Part shown: positions 1 through 10,657 of the stretch, piece after piece
Position numbering within the stretch: the stretch's first letter is position 1
Layout: the number at the start of each line of letters is the position of its first letter
Assembly: GCA_003427395.1 (NCBI GenBank)
Contig: BFEA01000759.1
Coordinates: 108,759-129,880 of the forward strand
From: Chara braunii
Taxonomy: Eukaryota > Streptophyta > Charophyceae > Charales > Characeae
Length of the DNA stretch: 21,122 nt
Direction of reading: 5' to 3'
Notes under the pieces: model-generated
Database searches by the model: none
Seen by the model: the letters and a program-made list of their open reading frames with translations, nothing else
What the model was told of the DNA's origin: nothing
Program-made: the position numbers and the translations under genes

Positions 1-43
1 GGGGGGTGGGTGTGTAGGTGGGTGGGTGGGTGGGTGGGTGGGA
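1..43. repeat. GGGT tetranucleotide tract
   Basis: Six GGG runs are spaced by single T residues between 20 and 42, after a G6 run at 1-6 and GGG at 8-10. Four or more such runs fit the sequence rule for an intramolecular G-quadruplex with one-base loops. The tract begins at the window edge, so its true length is unknown. It is not the plant telomere word TTTAGGG or the algal TTTTAGGG. Confidence 0.85.
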
Positions 44-600
44 AGGTGTGTGCGGGCAACTGCCCGACCACCATTACCTTTTATTCGATGAACGAATTTC
101 GAACCGCGCAAAATGACGAAACAAAAACGAAAACAAAAAATGCGCAAAAACGACAAGTGAAAAAGAAAAAGGAAAACGACCGCACAAAACAACAAAAGAA
201 AAATGAAAACAAAAAAGGCGAGAAAATGACGAACATAAAAAAAAAAAAAAAAACGACAAACGAAAAAAAAATAAAATAATCCGCAGTGGGAAAACCACGA
301 ACAACAAACAGAAAGAAAAAGAAAACTTACGCAATGTGAAATGGTGAACAAAAAGAGAAAGAAAAAAAATAAATTTCACTCCGCGCAAAACGGCAACAAA
401 AATAGAAAGAAAAAAAATCCGCGTCGACCGCTTATCAAAGGGCGCTTCAAGATATTCCCTCACATCTACGCCCGCTGTCGCCTGGCCCCATGAGTGCGCT
501 CTCTCGTTTAATGGCGCGCAGCGAACATTTCGGTACACGCGCCCCATTGAGCACTCCCCCGCCCTCGGTCGCCTTCATATACCACCCCTCGTCAAAACTT
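44..600. other. A-rich non-coding stretch
   Basis: Positions 100-420 are strongly A-rich on the plus strand, with repeated short AAAC, AAAAAG and GAAAA words and a 15-base A run near 238-252. Open frames here encode only Lys/Asn/Thr (plus) or Phe/Leu/Ser (minus) and reflect composition, not a gene. From 421 to 600 the composition becomes mixed and GC-richer. I see no RNA gene or conserved protein segment. Confidence 0.6.
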
Positions 601-658
601 CAACCTCGAATTCCGGCGCGCAGCGGACCGTCGACCCTCCCCCCCAGCCAATGCTCTT

Positions 659-660
<2 letters not shown>

Positions 661-706
<46 letters not shown>
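661..706. repeat. (TG)23 microsatellite
   Basis: There are 23 perfect TG units, then CCAG, then four more TG units ending near 718. It lies in non-coding sequence. Open frames crossing it (Cys-Val or Thr-His repeats) are by-products. Confidence 0.97.
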
Positions 707-707
<1 letters not shown>

Positions 708-719
708 CAGTGTGTGTGT

Positions 720-1795
720 AAGAAAAAAATTCTCAGGGGGCCCTTAGCATATGTTCTGACTGTGGCCCCTAAGCTTGTGCCCGCCCTACATGAAGGTGGG
801 CCTGAATATCCACGAGAGGCCCTTATCTCAGCATTTTCCAATGCAGGTTTTAGACAGTTGTTGCACGACAGTTGGTTGAAGAAAAACTTGGGCCTTACCT
901 TGGACTCGTCCAAAAGAGGCAACTGCGCAAGGCAGTTTAGCCCAGGGTCTGGGTGGTTATGCCCCAGACACAGAAATTGAGAAGCCAACATATCACGGGC
1001 CAGCAAGAAAGCAACATTGTCGTTGTATCTGTCCCGTGGGCTGGTGGAAATGCAGCAAACAACGATAAGCCTGGAAAGCTATGAGCGTGCCCAACTGAAA
1101 ATGGCCCAGGCCCGTAACTGTCAAAGTTGGCCTAAGCGCAGACACTCGGGCCCGACCGGAAGCTACTAGAAACTTCCACGGCCAGGTCCACACAGTCCAG
1201 CAACAGCAACCTCTCCCATATAGGGAGGAGGCTGGCCAGAGCTGGCCAATGCTGGCAATGTGGACACACTGCTGCGATAGCAACCGAATGTCTGCATGCG
1301 CTAGCTTGGTTTGGGGCGCGCGCGGGCGCTGAGAGGTGAGGGCGCAGCAGGGGCAGACTGGCACTAGAGACCATAGCTCGGTTGCAGGGCGCAAGGCAGA
1401 AAGGGTGACAGGGGGTCTTCGGGAGGAGGCGCAAAAGTGGGTGATAGGGGGTGATGAGGGGAGATGAGGATACGTACATGGTGTATGTGGGAGGTCGGCA
1501 TTGGTGTCCACGACATGTACATTGGTCTTCAAGTCAAAGTGAGCCTTCTGTAAGAATGTAGATAGGCTAGGTAGGCAAGTAGAGTAGGCTGGGCGCTGGG
1601 CGCCAGACATAGGGAAGCGACATTAAACACTACGTTGGTGTGACCTGACGACTTGAACATTTGCTTAACGAGTTCATTGTATTGTTCTTATTTGGATGTA
1701 ATCTCAGTACATTGAGCTTTCTGCTTGTACATGACTATCTAGACTTCTGCGTGATTTTGCAATTCGGGTTTTTGTATATCGCTCCCACTCATATT
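720..1795. other. No recognised gene
   Basis: This is mixed-composition sequence. A plus-strand segment at about 735-960 is open for 75 codons with a protein-like composition, but I recognise no family and see no start or splice context that would support a gene. A 205-codon minus-strand frame at 993-1610 is Pro/Ser/Cys/His-rich and overlaps another open minus frame, so I read it as chance. GGCCC words recur (739, 812, 1139) without forming a clear array. Confidence 0.5.
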
Positions 1796-1820
1796 CCTTG
1801 CAATTTGGTATCGTAACTGG
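1796..1820 (+). other. Possible LTR end and primer-binding site (weak)
   Basis: TTGCA at 1798-1802 is followed after three bases by TGGTATC (1806-1812) and then a weakly matching GTAACTGG. Plant LTR retrotransposons primed by initiator tRNA-Met usually carry TGGTATCAGAGC just after an LTR ending in CA. Only the first seven bases match well here. The site lies 1.3 kb upstream of the gag remnant on the same strand, which is the right order. I could not find a matching second LTR, so this is only a suggestion. Confidence 0.18.
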
Positions 1821-3095
1821 TTTGAGATCGCCTATCTGCCGCTGGCGACATTGTTACTTGGTGCACTGACGATGATTATGTGCAGTGAGGACACCCGGGT
1901 AGAGGGGTGCGTCGCAGGAAGGTTGTGGTGCCAACGTGGAAGTTGTGGTGACAACGAATGTATGTATGTTGATGAGAGCATGCTGATGTGGCATTTTGCC
2001 TGAGGTGGCACTGCATTGCATTGTGGGTCGTACCGAAGCTACGACTGATCATCAAAATGCACATTGGCTCAATTGGTGAGAAATTTGTGGTTGGGGGAAA
2101 CTATTTTCAAGTATGTTGTTCCCTTACCTTCTCTAACCTCTCAATCTCTTATTATCGTGAGGAGGTGAGTCCAACCTTGAGTATCCTCTTTTTGTGAGTT
2201 GTGAACGGTCTACCCCGAGAGACGACATTCCTCCCGGTGGCGTATCTACGACGAGGGTGGTACCTCTGAAGGGTCCTGGTTGAAGCACGGGTCACAGCCA
2301 CCATGCCAACTCATAAGAGTAGTACACGCAGCCCATGCTGCTTTGCCCTTTAAGGCTCTTTGCTGCGCTAATAGAGGGGTGTGCGGACGGATCAGTCCTA
2401 TGCAAACGCTTACCAGACCGTCGATAAACATTTCTTGTGGGGATTTGAAGTGTCCATTAATTGTGATCATCGTCCTGTCTTCGACGTTAAATAATTTCTG
2501 AGGACCTTAGGGGCTGTCCTTAAACTGCCTCTTGATCAGCTAGATCAGTCAGACGTAAGGCTTGTTGCACGCGAGGATAAAAAAATGGGCAGTTTGGTCA
2601 TAGGCATATTCCTGAGCACAGAGGTGGGTCGTTAATGCACACCCTAGACACCGCTACTCGATGATGCAGACATGCACGTTAAATACATGGGAGGGAGATT
2701 CCAATTGACGCTCGACTGTCAATCATAAAGAAACCCATTGTGCATACATTTGCTCACATGATTTATTTTTATTTTGATTAGTTAGTGACAGATTGCTAAC
2801 ACCTAATAAACAGCCTAATATAGTATGGTAGTGTTCTACCATAGCCAGTTCTGATCGAAGCTGTTGTGAGTGAAACTAATCAAGATAGTAGTGGATCAAA
2901 TTGTGTGAATGTTGTTGATACCGCTTGAACAATAGCCTAGGCAACTTACTGAATATTTATTTATTTTTCAACTCGGTCAGACACATGTTGTGGTGGGCTC
3001 TAGTGAGGGCAGTAGTGCAGACATTGTTTGGCTAGCTGATGAGTGGACTAGGTACTAGTGAGGACATATCTGCAGGAAGGAGGGTGACACATTAG
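1821..3095. other. No gene seen; possible element leader
   Basis: No open frame over 75 codons and no recognisable protein was found. If the primer-site suggestion at 1806 is right, this would be the untranslated leader of the gag element. AT-rich patches at 2755-2830 and 2950-2975 (TTTATTTTTATTTTG, TATTTATTTATTTTTC) contain no evident structure. No tRNA-like cloverleaf was noticed. Confidence 0.4.
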
Positions 3096-4700
3096 GAGTC
3101 CCTTAGGATTCCAATAGTGCACAAAGCTTTACCCCCTGGGCCCTGGGGAGAGAGGGCTTTGCGACAGGAAGCAATAGCCGAACGCTTACAAAGGGCTAGA
3201 GAAGCGGCAGCGGCAGCCGAGCAAATGCTTGCAGCGACAACAATCATTGCAGCAGCTATGGCTACTTCTGCCGCTACTTCAGCTGCTACCTATGGCTAGA
3301 TCAGCTTAGACATGCGGGACACTTTGCAGGCCACGTCCAACACAGTGGCGTCAACGAGTTTTTTTGGTGAGATGGCCGACTCGCAGTACAACTCGCCACC
3401 TCCACACACTAGGGAAACCATTGAACTCTAGCAAGTGGAGTTGATCCGCTTACGTTTAGAGAAGGAACTTAGAGAGGCTACTGAAATAAAGAATTTGATA
3501 AGAACCAGGAAAGTTAGACGAGAGAATAGGGAGACAATCAAAGTTGCAGTAGAATGGTTGGATCGCTCTGCCATTGACGACAATACTCATAGTACCTATA
3601 TGGATAGTAAACTGGATACTATCCAATACACCCTTGACCAGGTATTGAGCACCATGCAAGGAATGGGAAGAGTCTTCCCATCTCGAACAGGTGGGTCTAG
3701 TTTCTTGCTTCTAGGTTTTCCATCGTTGGTCTCCTCACTGGTGATGGTCAGTCCTGCTATGTCTCAGACTAGCAGTTCCTCAAGCAGTACGTCAGCAACA
3801 ACAACACAAACTGTTGCTTCTTCATCTTCTAGTTCAACGGCTGGTACTACACAACAGTCGGTCCCACCGACGGGACAATAACAACCTTGGTACCCCAAGA
3901 CTCCGCTGAAACCACCCTCAACCTTCTCAGGTGATAAGAAGGATGAGGCTCTCGACACTTGGTTGAGAACGGTGTCGGTGTAGGTGACGGCAAAAAGGAC
4001 GCTTGTAAATGAAGAGGGGATCATTGCCGCATCCTATCTGAATGGATCAACAGTGCGATGGTTAGATGGATTGGTGGCTTCAAAGAGATTCGGCAGAAAC
4101 ATGAACAATTGAGCAAAGACCCATGCTTTAGAGAGTTTTGTGGAGTTGGAAGAAGCGCGATGAAACAACTCGCGGCAAGCCCAAGAGGCCACTGACGCGC
4201 TAGCCCGACTTGATACTAAGAGATACATGACCGTGCACGAACTTACCTTTATCGTACGAGAGTGTCTCACATTCTGGTGCCTGAAGTACGCTATGATCCA
4301 CATGTCCTATTGACCATATGCTTGAGATGTCGTCCCACAGACCTTAAGAACTTGTTGGTTAGTGAGGCCGGAAATCAAGTATCACACATTGGATTCTTTC
4401 AGCAAAAGAACCCTAGACTTAGAGGCTATGCTAGGTCCGACTAGGAGGAGCTCAACAACCCCCTACAGACGGAAGAAAGATGAAGAGTTCACAAGAGTGG
4501 AAGAAAAAGGATAGTCGATTGATGATGATTGATTCCGAAGGGAATCGAACTGAGATCGATGATGTATCTGACCTTGTGGACGGTATAGAGTTAGACGACG
4601 AGGAGAGTGTTGAGGGTATCAACCTCGCCTCACTTGTAAAGGTTAAGGCAGGAGGCCGTGCTAAGGGCAGTCAATCAAAGAGTCAGGGGCATACCCATAA
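3096..4700 (+). pseudogene. Decayed Ty3/gypsy-type retrotransposon gag
   Basis: This is the remnant of a Gag polyprotein, the structural protein that packages retrotransposon RNA. One plus-strand frame runs from 3096 to about 4260 and is broken by stops at 3297, 3429, 3879, 3981, 4110 and 4161. The frame then shifts to +2 near 4262-4370, returns at 4371, and moves to the third frame near 4497. In order it has an Ala/Glu-rich helical N-terminus, a charged coiled-coil-like stretch (3435-3560), a Ser/Thr-rich linker (3760-3880), a capsid-like core starting with FSGDKKDEALDTWL (about 3915-3965), and the words RWLDGLVAS and YDPHVLLTICLRC typical of plant gypsy capsid. A Lys-rich segment and an acidic segment follow (TEIDD, 4550). 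No zinc knuckle, protease, reverse transcriptase or integrase follows. The gag identity is firm; the subfamily is from memory. Confidence 0.85.
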
Positions 4701-5984
4701 CTCAACCACGATACTAGCTTGGCTGAGAGTTGGTCTGGAACAAGATGCGTGTCAAAAACTCTCTTGCTCATTTGCCCACCCTGTTAGACTTTTAAGCTTG
4801 ATTCGACCCTTCTACAAATCTCACTTTGGCTTGACTCCGTCCACACTCATGCTCAAAGCACGGAGCCAGTCGTCACAGAGTCACCCCCTCATAGTGCTAT
4901 GAGATGAACAGGGGTGGACAAATGAGCAAAAAAGTTTTTGACATTGGAGATGTAGTTCAACTTTCTCGGTAGGTAGATAGTCTTTCTTATCCTTTTGCAA
5001 ACGTTCATTCTTTAATGCCTTGTTGTGTTCTCAAGCAATTGCTCCTTCCAATACACAGACAATCCATAAGTTCTTTGATAACTTTTATTCTTTAAATACG
5101 TCACGCCGGTCACGGTAGGTCAAGCGTCTTCCTTTGGCTACACATTTATTTCATAAATGCAAGGTCCAACAACTTCATCGAGGTGGGGGGACGCCCCTTA
5201 TCCTCTGGCCGGTCTGTGTGCGACTTATGGCTCACGTCTTGTTACTTCCCTAGACACCCCTTAGCTCTTATGAAGCCCCGCCCATACTTTCAGTCGACTT
5301 TGCGGCCTTCTTGGCCGCCCGTTACCTTTTGCATGATTTTTTCCATTCGAACCGCATTTTCTTTCACAAATAAAAAAATACGGTGAACAACTCATTCATG
5401 GGAGAAGGTTATGTTTACAACCCATTCAAATTCAGTCCCTTTCCGCTACCCAACTTCTCCGGTCCCTATCCAGCTCAAGGCATTCTAAGGTTATGCACCT
5501 GCACACTCAATGCGATATAGACAAGCACAATCCTCTTTCAAGGTCAACACATAATCTCTCTCACATGCTTTTTTTTTTAATTTTACGGTTTGTTCCTTCT
5601 TCATTCTTTCTCACTGCCCAAGACATTCTCTTCTCATTCATATGCAGTCGGGGTGTTGGTCAAGTCCACTAACCTTTCTTTCTTTCAATGAGTTTTTTCC
5701 AGCCTTGGGTACTTGTCAATCCTCAAGTACTTTTGAATCCCTTAATCCTTTGTGCTTTCAAGTCTTTCCCAATTTCAAATATCGTTTTCTTCTTGGTGGC
5801 ACAAGGGATCGGCGGCCATCCCCTTGGCCTTTCTTTCCACCAAGTGATGTTCTTTCACCGTTCGCCCCCTAGCAATGTGACAAGTGGGTGGGGAAGGGTT
5901 AGTTGCTTGCTAAAAGGAAAGAGGGAGTAAAATATTAAGACCAAATTAACGTATTGGAGGGGCAGACGAAAGACAGTTTGCGAG

Positions 5985-5987
<3 letters not shown>
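4701..5987. other. Non-coding; no pol remnant
   Basis: After gag the frame stays open to 4902 but loses gag-like wording. Nothing resembling protease, reverse transcriptase, RNase H or integrase was seen on either strand. A purine run GAGGTGGGGGGA (5180-5191) resembles a polypurine tract that would precede a 3' LTR, but no counterpart LTR was matched upstream. A T-rich stretch lies at 5569-5585. Confidence 0.5.
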
Positions 5988-6039
<52 letters not shown>

Positions 6040-6051
6040 AAAAAAAAAAAA
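5988..6051. repeat. (GA)n microsatellite plus A17
   Basis: About 24 perfect GA units (5988-6035) run directly into an A tract ending at 6051. It lies just upstream of the 54-bp minisatellite and is non-coding. Confidence 0.95.
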
Positions 6052-6169
6052 GACTCCTTACTTCCAAATAAAAACTTATCCTCTAGTCGTCCTAATGCCC
6101 TTAGCTAAGACCCCTACTACGTTCCACGACCCCACATCTTATTGATCATGGTGTTCGTTGGCCATTGAA

Positions 6170-8046
6170 GTGGGTGATGAGGAAGGTGTGAGGTAGTTGG
6201 TTATGGTGGATGGATGAAGGCAGCAGAGGAGGAAGATTGTGTGAAGGTGGTTGGCTATGGAGGATAGGTGATGAGGAAGGTGATGAGGAAGGTGTGAGGT
6301 AGTTGGTTATGGTGGATGGATGAAGGCAGCAGAGGAGGAAGATTGCGTGAAGGTGGTTGACTATGGAGGATGGGTGAAAGAGGTGGAGTCCGAGGGGAAA
6401 GAAGGTATAAAGGTGGTTGACTATGGAGGATGGGGTGAAGGAGGTAGAGGGGGAAGAAGGTGTGAAGGTGGTTCGCTATGGCGGATGGGTGAAGAAGGTG
6501 GAGGAGGAAGAAGGTGTCAAGGTGGCTGGCTATAATAGAGGATGGGTGTAGTAGGTGGAGGAGGAAGAAGGTGTGAAGGACCTGAAGGTGGTTGGTCATG
6601 GAGGATGGGTGAAGGAGGTGGAGGAGGAAAAAGGTTTGAAGGTGGTTGGCTATGGAGGATGGGCGAAGGAGGTGGAGGGGGAAGAAGGTATGAAGGTGGT
6701 TGACTATGGTGGACAGGTGAAGGAGATGGAGGGGGAAGAAGGTGAGAAGGTCGTTGGGTATGGTGGATGAGTGAAGGCGGTGGAGGAAGAAGAAGTTGTG
6801 AACGTGGTTGGCTATGGAGGATGGGTGACGGAGGTGGAGGAGGTGGAAGAGGAAGGTGTGAAGGTGGTTGGCTATGGAGGAGAGGTGAAGGAGATGGAGG
6901 AGGAAGAAGATGTGAAGGTGATTGGCTATAGAGGATGGGTGAAGGAGGTAAAGGAGGAAAAAGGTGTGAAGGTGGTTGGCTATGATGGATAGGTGAGGTA
7001 GGTGGAGGAGGAAGAAAGTGTGAAGGCGGTTGGTTATGGAGAATGGGTGAAGGAGGTGGAGGAGGAAGAAGGTGTAAAGGTGGATGGCTATAGTGGATGG
7101 GTGAAGGAGGTGGAGGAGGAAGACGGTGTGAATGCGGTTGACTATGATAAATGGGTGAAGGAGGTCGATGAGGAAGAAGGTGTGAAGGCGGTTGGCTATG
7201 GACGATGGGTGGAAGTCGAGGAGGAAGGTGGTATGAAGGTGGTTGACTATGGTGGATGGGTGAAGAAGGTGGAGGAGAAAGAATGTGTGAAGGTGGTTGG
7301 CTGTGGAGGATGGGTGAAGGACGTGGAGGAGGTGGAGGAGGAAGAAGGTGTGAACTTGAAGGTGGTTGGCTATGGAGGATGAGTGAAGGAGGTCGATGGG
7401 GAAGAAGGTGTGAAGGTGGTTGGCTATGCAGGATGGGTGGAGGTGGGGGAGAAAAAAGGTGTTTAGGTGGTTGGCTATGGTGGATAGGTGAAGGATGTGG
7501 AGGTGGAAGAAGGTGTGAAGGCAGTCGGGTATGGAGGATGGGTGAAGGAGGTGGAGGAGGAAGAAGGTGTAAAGGTGGTTGGCTATGGTAGACGGGTAAA
7601 GGAGGTGGAGGAGGAAGAAGGTGTGAAGGCGGTTGTCAGTTGGCTATGGTGGATGGGTGAAGGAGGTCGAGGAGGAAGAACATGTGAAGGCGGTTGGCTA
7701 AGGAGGATGGTTGAAGGAGGGCGAGGAGGAGGAAGGTGTGAAGGTGGTTGACTATGGTGGATGGGTGAAGGAGGTGGAGGAGGAAGAAGGTGTGAAGGTG
7801 GTTGAGTATGGTGGACGTGTAAAGGAGGTGGAGGAGGAAGAAGGTGCGAAGGTGGTTTGCTATGGAGGATGGGTGGAGTTGGAGTAGGAAGGTGTGAAGG
7901 TGGTGGGCTATAGTGGATGGGTGAAGGAGGTGGAAGAGGAAGAATCTGTGGAGGCGATTTTGCTATGGTGGATGGGTGAAGAAGGCGGAGGAGGAAGAAG
8001 GTTTGAAGGTGGTTTGACTTTGGTCGATGGGTGAGGGAGGTGGAGG
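6170..8046. repeat. 54-bp minisatellite, about 34 copies
   Basis: By eye I count about 34 recurrences of a purine-rich unit of roughly 54 bp, with a core near GGCTATGGAGGATGGGTGAA followed by GGAGGTGGAGGAGGAAGAAG. Spacing between GGCTATGG cores is 54 in most steps, with 48-67 variants from small GGA or AAG length changes. The first copies include a roughly 106-bp direct duplication (starting 6188 and 6294). The unit is 18 codons, so frames stay open for long stretches. Read in the plus frame active from 6555 to about 7750 it gives VKVVGYGGWVKEVEEEEG repeats, broken by several stops, most at the tryptophan codon. The minus strand is also open. Whether it ever coded is undecided. The plus strand is almost pyrimidine-free over long stretches. 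Confidence 0.93.
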
Positions 8047-8360
8047 ACGTTTGCAGATCCGCCTTATGTTGCGTGAAGATTGGAAACAATGTCGGGGATG
8101 TCAAGGACGAGGCCACTAATGGTTTCTTCAGACATGGGCCCTCGACAACAAGCTGGTTGCCATCTAAGGAGACGAGAGGCTGGAAATTTCGAAATGGCTT
8201 TCTTAGGAACATGGACAGGAACGGGAAATAGGTCACAACAACGACGGATTAGGCATCGCGCGTTAGCGCTGAGCGGCGGCGGGCAGCGAGACGATGGCGG
8301 CGTGAGGGGAATGCTATGTTGAATGCTTGTGGGTGCGGTCCTCGCTGGTTGGGGGAGGCG
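8047..8360. other. No recognised gene
   Basis: Three frames on both strands are open for 66-217 codons, but they overlap and two run out of the minisatellite. I recognise no protein. A 17-base word at 8206-8222 recurs at 11426-11442. Confidence 0.4.
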
Positions 8361-8535
8361 GTGCGCTGGCATCTCATGGCTGGGGGCTACTGGCTTTCTG
8401 CGAGCAGCGAGGCGCTGGCTAAAATGGAGTAGCGAGGCGCTGACTGCGAGTGGGAAACGGAGCGCTGACAACGTGTGAGGGGCGGGGCGCTGACCACTTA
8501 CAACTGGCGAGGCGCTGACTCAACGAGTGTATGGC
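8361..8535. repeat. 25-bp phased repeat with GGCGCTGAC core
   Basis: The core GGCGCTGRC starts at 8411, 8436, 8461 (A at the first base), 8486 and 8511, at exactly 25-bp steps. Weaker matches occur at 8362 and 8386. The first 8-9 bases of each unit are conserved, while the remaining 15-16 bases differ strongly between units. A further GAGGCGCTGG at about 8579 is out of phase. This is either an old tandem repeat whose core has been kept, or a regularly spaced sequence motif. Confidence 0.8.
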
Positions 8536-9855
8536 AATAGTTTCTTACACGTGGCATACCGCAAGTTGTCGGCATGAGGGAGGCGCTGGTGCGCAGGCTC
8601 TGTGGTGAGGTGGATTGAAGAGGTGACAACGCTTTACATACGCACGTAATCCGGAGGTGCTTGGCCAGTGCCACGTCATAGGCTGACGTAGCACCTGGCC
8701 TGAGGCATAGAAAAAAAATGAGAACAGTGGCGGTGGCTGGTATTTGAACATTTTCCCGGTGCCTTCTACATGAAGTACTCCATAGTTGATGCCCTTAAGA
8801 GGCTGGAGAGCTCCTGCTAGTTGGCGAATGTTGACGTCGTTGGACGAGGGTGGAGTTAGCCCCAAGGAGACCAAGTGTGGAGATCGCTTGCCCTATTTAA
8901 AGGAAATTAAAACTTCAACACAGAGCGAGCGGATATCATCAAGTTGGAGGATCATCATCAAGTTTATCTATGTTTTTTTTTTTTTTTTTTTTTTTCCTCG
9001 TATTTCGTGCAGGTTTTTCATCAAGAGCACCAAGAGTTTCAAGATCGCTAGTTGTGGAGCATCATTATGTCATCTTCATGTGAACATTACCAATTTTCAT
9101 CATTATCGATAGCAATATAGTTGCCACGTTCGTATTCTGCGACAGATATTCATTAATTTATTAATCAATGCCACGTCATCATCCTCTCTCACCTCTCATT
9201 TCTAAATACGCCCCTTTTTCTTCACTGATTTTTGTTCTTGACTCCAATTCTTCTTTCTTTATCGGAATGCCTCCCTTCCGACTTCTCTCTTCCTTCTTCC
9301 CATTACTCAAAAGATTGTACACTTCGTTTTACTGGTACGACTTTACTCGTCAGACCCAGGGGGGAGGGATGACGAGGTGATAAATGGAGAACGACGACAA
9401 CAAGTGTTAGTACAAAGAAGAATGGGAAAAGGGAGAGGACTGGAAAAGGGAGGAAAAAGAAAAGAGGCAAGTAGTTGGGTTAGTGGAAACCAGTAGAAGA
9501 GAGGAGGGTAGGAGGCGAGGGTGTGGGAAATCTTCTCTTCTTACCTCTCATTATTGATTTCGTCAATATAAACCTCAATATTAATTATTCTTACTAATTA
9601 TCTTTACCGCACGACACCATCATTCATAGAGCAAACTTGTGTCTGCTCTAAATTTAATTTATCATTACGACATTGAAGTTCACTCCCTTTTTCGAAATAC
9701 AATTTCCCAAATAGTTCCCTCGCTAAATTTTTTGTAGAGTCATTCTGACATCATCACCACCATCATCACCATCATATGCCTACAAATCGTTATTCAGTAT
9801 TCTTAATCACTATCATCTAACTAGTTCATTTCTCCTCACTGACTTTTGAGTCAGA
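8536..9855. other. Non-coding; T23 tract
   Basis: A run of 23 T lies at 8973-8995. A minus-strand segment at about 8757-8874 is protein-like in composition and is followed on that strand by a pyrimidine-rich tract ending in CAG, but I recognise no family and found no donor site. 9400-9530 is purine-rich, 9540-9660 is AT-rich, and 9746-9776 has ATC/ACC triplets. No gene is supported. Confidence 0.45.
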
Positions 9856-9861
9856 TTTGGC

Positions 9862-10655
9862 GAGAAGGTAAGTGGATTAAAGGTGGGGTGAGCTCTACTC
9901 TACAAAGGAAGCGCAAGAAGATTGGTGCTAACCTTCGAGGGAGTACAGGCAGACAAGCATGAGTGGTGTAGTTTGGTGTTGGGGAAGTTCTCAGCGGTGG
10001 CAGATTAGGGCACAGCTAGCTTGACGTAAATCAGTGGGGGGAACTGATTACTCAAGGGAGTAAAGGAAGAGGAAATGGCTGTCTCTAACTTGGGCTGAGG
10101 GAAATAAACTGGTTGCAGATCGATTTCGCTCATTGGGGGCAGCATAGAGAGAGGAGGAGAGGAAGAGGGGGGAAGAGGCAAGGGAGGAGAGGGGAAGTGG
10201 AATCTATATCACGGGTCATCATCAATATCATCATCAACAACAGCAGCATCTACATCGTTAGGTTTTTCAAAAAAATCCTCTGATTGCGTTTCATTAAAAT
10301 ATGAGAGAAGGTAAGTGGGTAAGATGGGGAAAACTGAAACTCTATAAGGGCATCGCAAGGTGGGAAGTGATGCTCTGTTAGGAGTGGAAGTAGATGGGGG
10401 ATTGTGTTAATCTGGGGCTGGTAATCCAGCGGTGGCAGATTAGGGCAACAGATTGAATGGGTCATACTTTGGGGGGACTGGTAGGACCTAGTGGTGAGTA
10501 CGGCTGTAAATGGGACTGTCCCAGGTTGGGGCTGAAAAAAGACTACTCATCAGGGGGGTTCATTTCAGCGGAGGGCCGGAGGCAACAAGGGGCGAGAAGG
10601 AACAGTAAGGGGAAGAGGAATATAATCCATATTTACTGACGTCAATCATTATCAT
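9862..10655. repeat. Diverged direct duplication, about 440-bp unit
   Basis: Two units share ordered blocks. GAGAAGGTAAGTGG is at 9862 and 10305, and AGCGGTGGCAGATTAGGGCA at 9993 and 10428. A CTGTCYC..TTGGGGCTG-like block, then a purine-rich block, then ATCAT triplets (10207-10225 and 10645-10656) follow in both. Spacing is 435-443 bp. The sequence between blocks has diverged. ATC triplets near 9750 hint at a third, older unit. No coding frame runs through both units. Confidence 0.6.
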
Positions 10656-10657
10656 CA

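Noticed and set aside
1-43. Telomere-like repeat
   Set aside because: The unit is GGGT, not TTTAGGG or TTTTAGGG, and it is short and followed by ordinary sequence.
74-547. 157-codon Phe/Leu/Ser-rich minus frame
   Set aside because: Produced by the A-rich plus strand; no start context or conserved segment.
490-980. Two plus-strand frames with Cys-Val runs
   Set aside because: They are translated (TG)n microsatellite; flanking sequence shows no known protein.
8206-8222. 17-base word shared with 11426-11442
   Set aside because: Flanks show no further similarity, so it cannot be told from chance or an old repeat fragment.
7583-8236. 217-codon minus-strand frame rich in Pro, His and Ser
   Set aside because: It is the antisense of the 54-bp minisatellite; open only because the period is a multiple of three.
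8361-8535. CRISPR-like appearance (short conserved core with variable spacers)
   Set aside because: Core is only 8-9 bp, spacers 16 bp, no cas genes, and the context is a eukaryotic nuclear genome.
8757-8874. Protein-like minus-strand segment next to a pyrimidine tract ending in CAG
   Set aside because: No family recognised, no donor site and no neighbouring exon; too little to call a gene.
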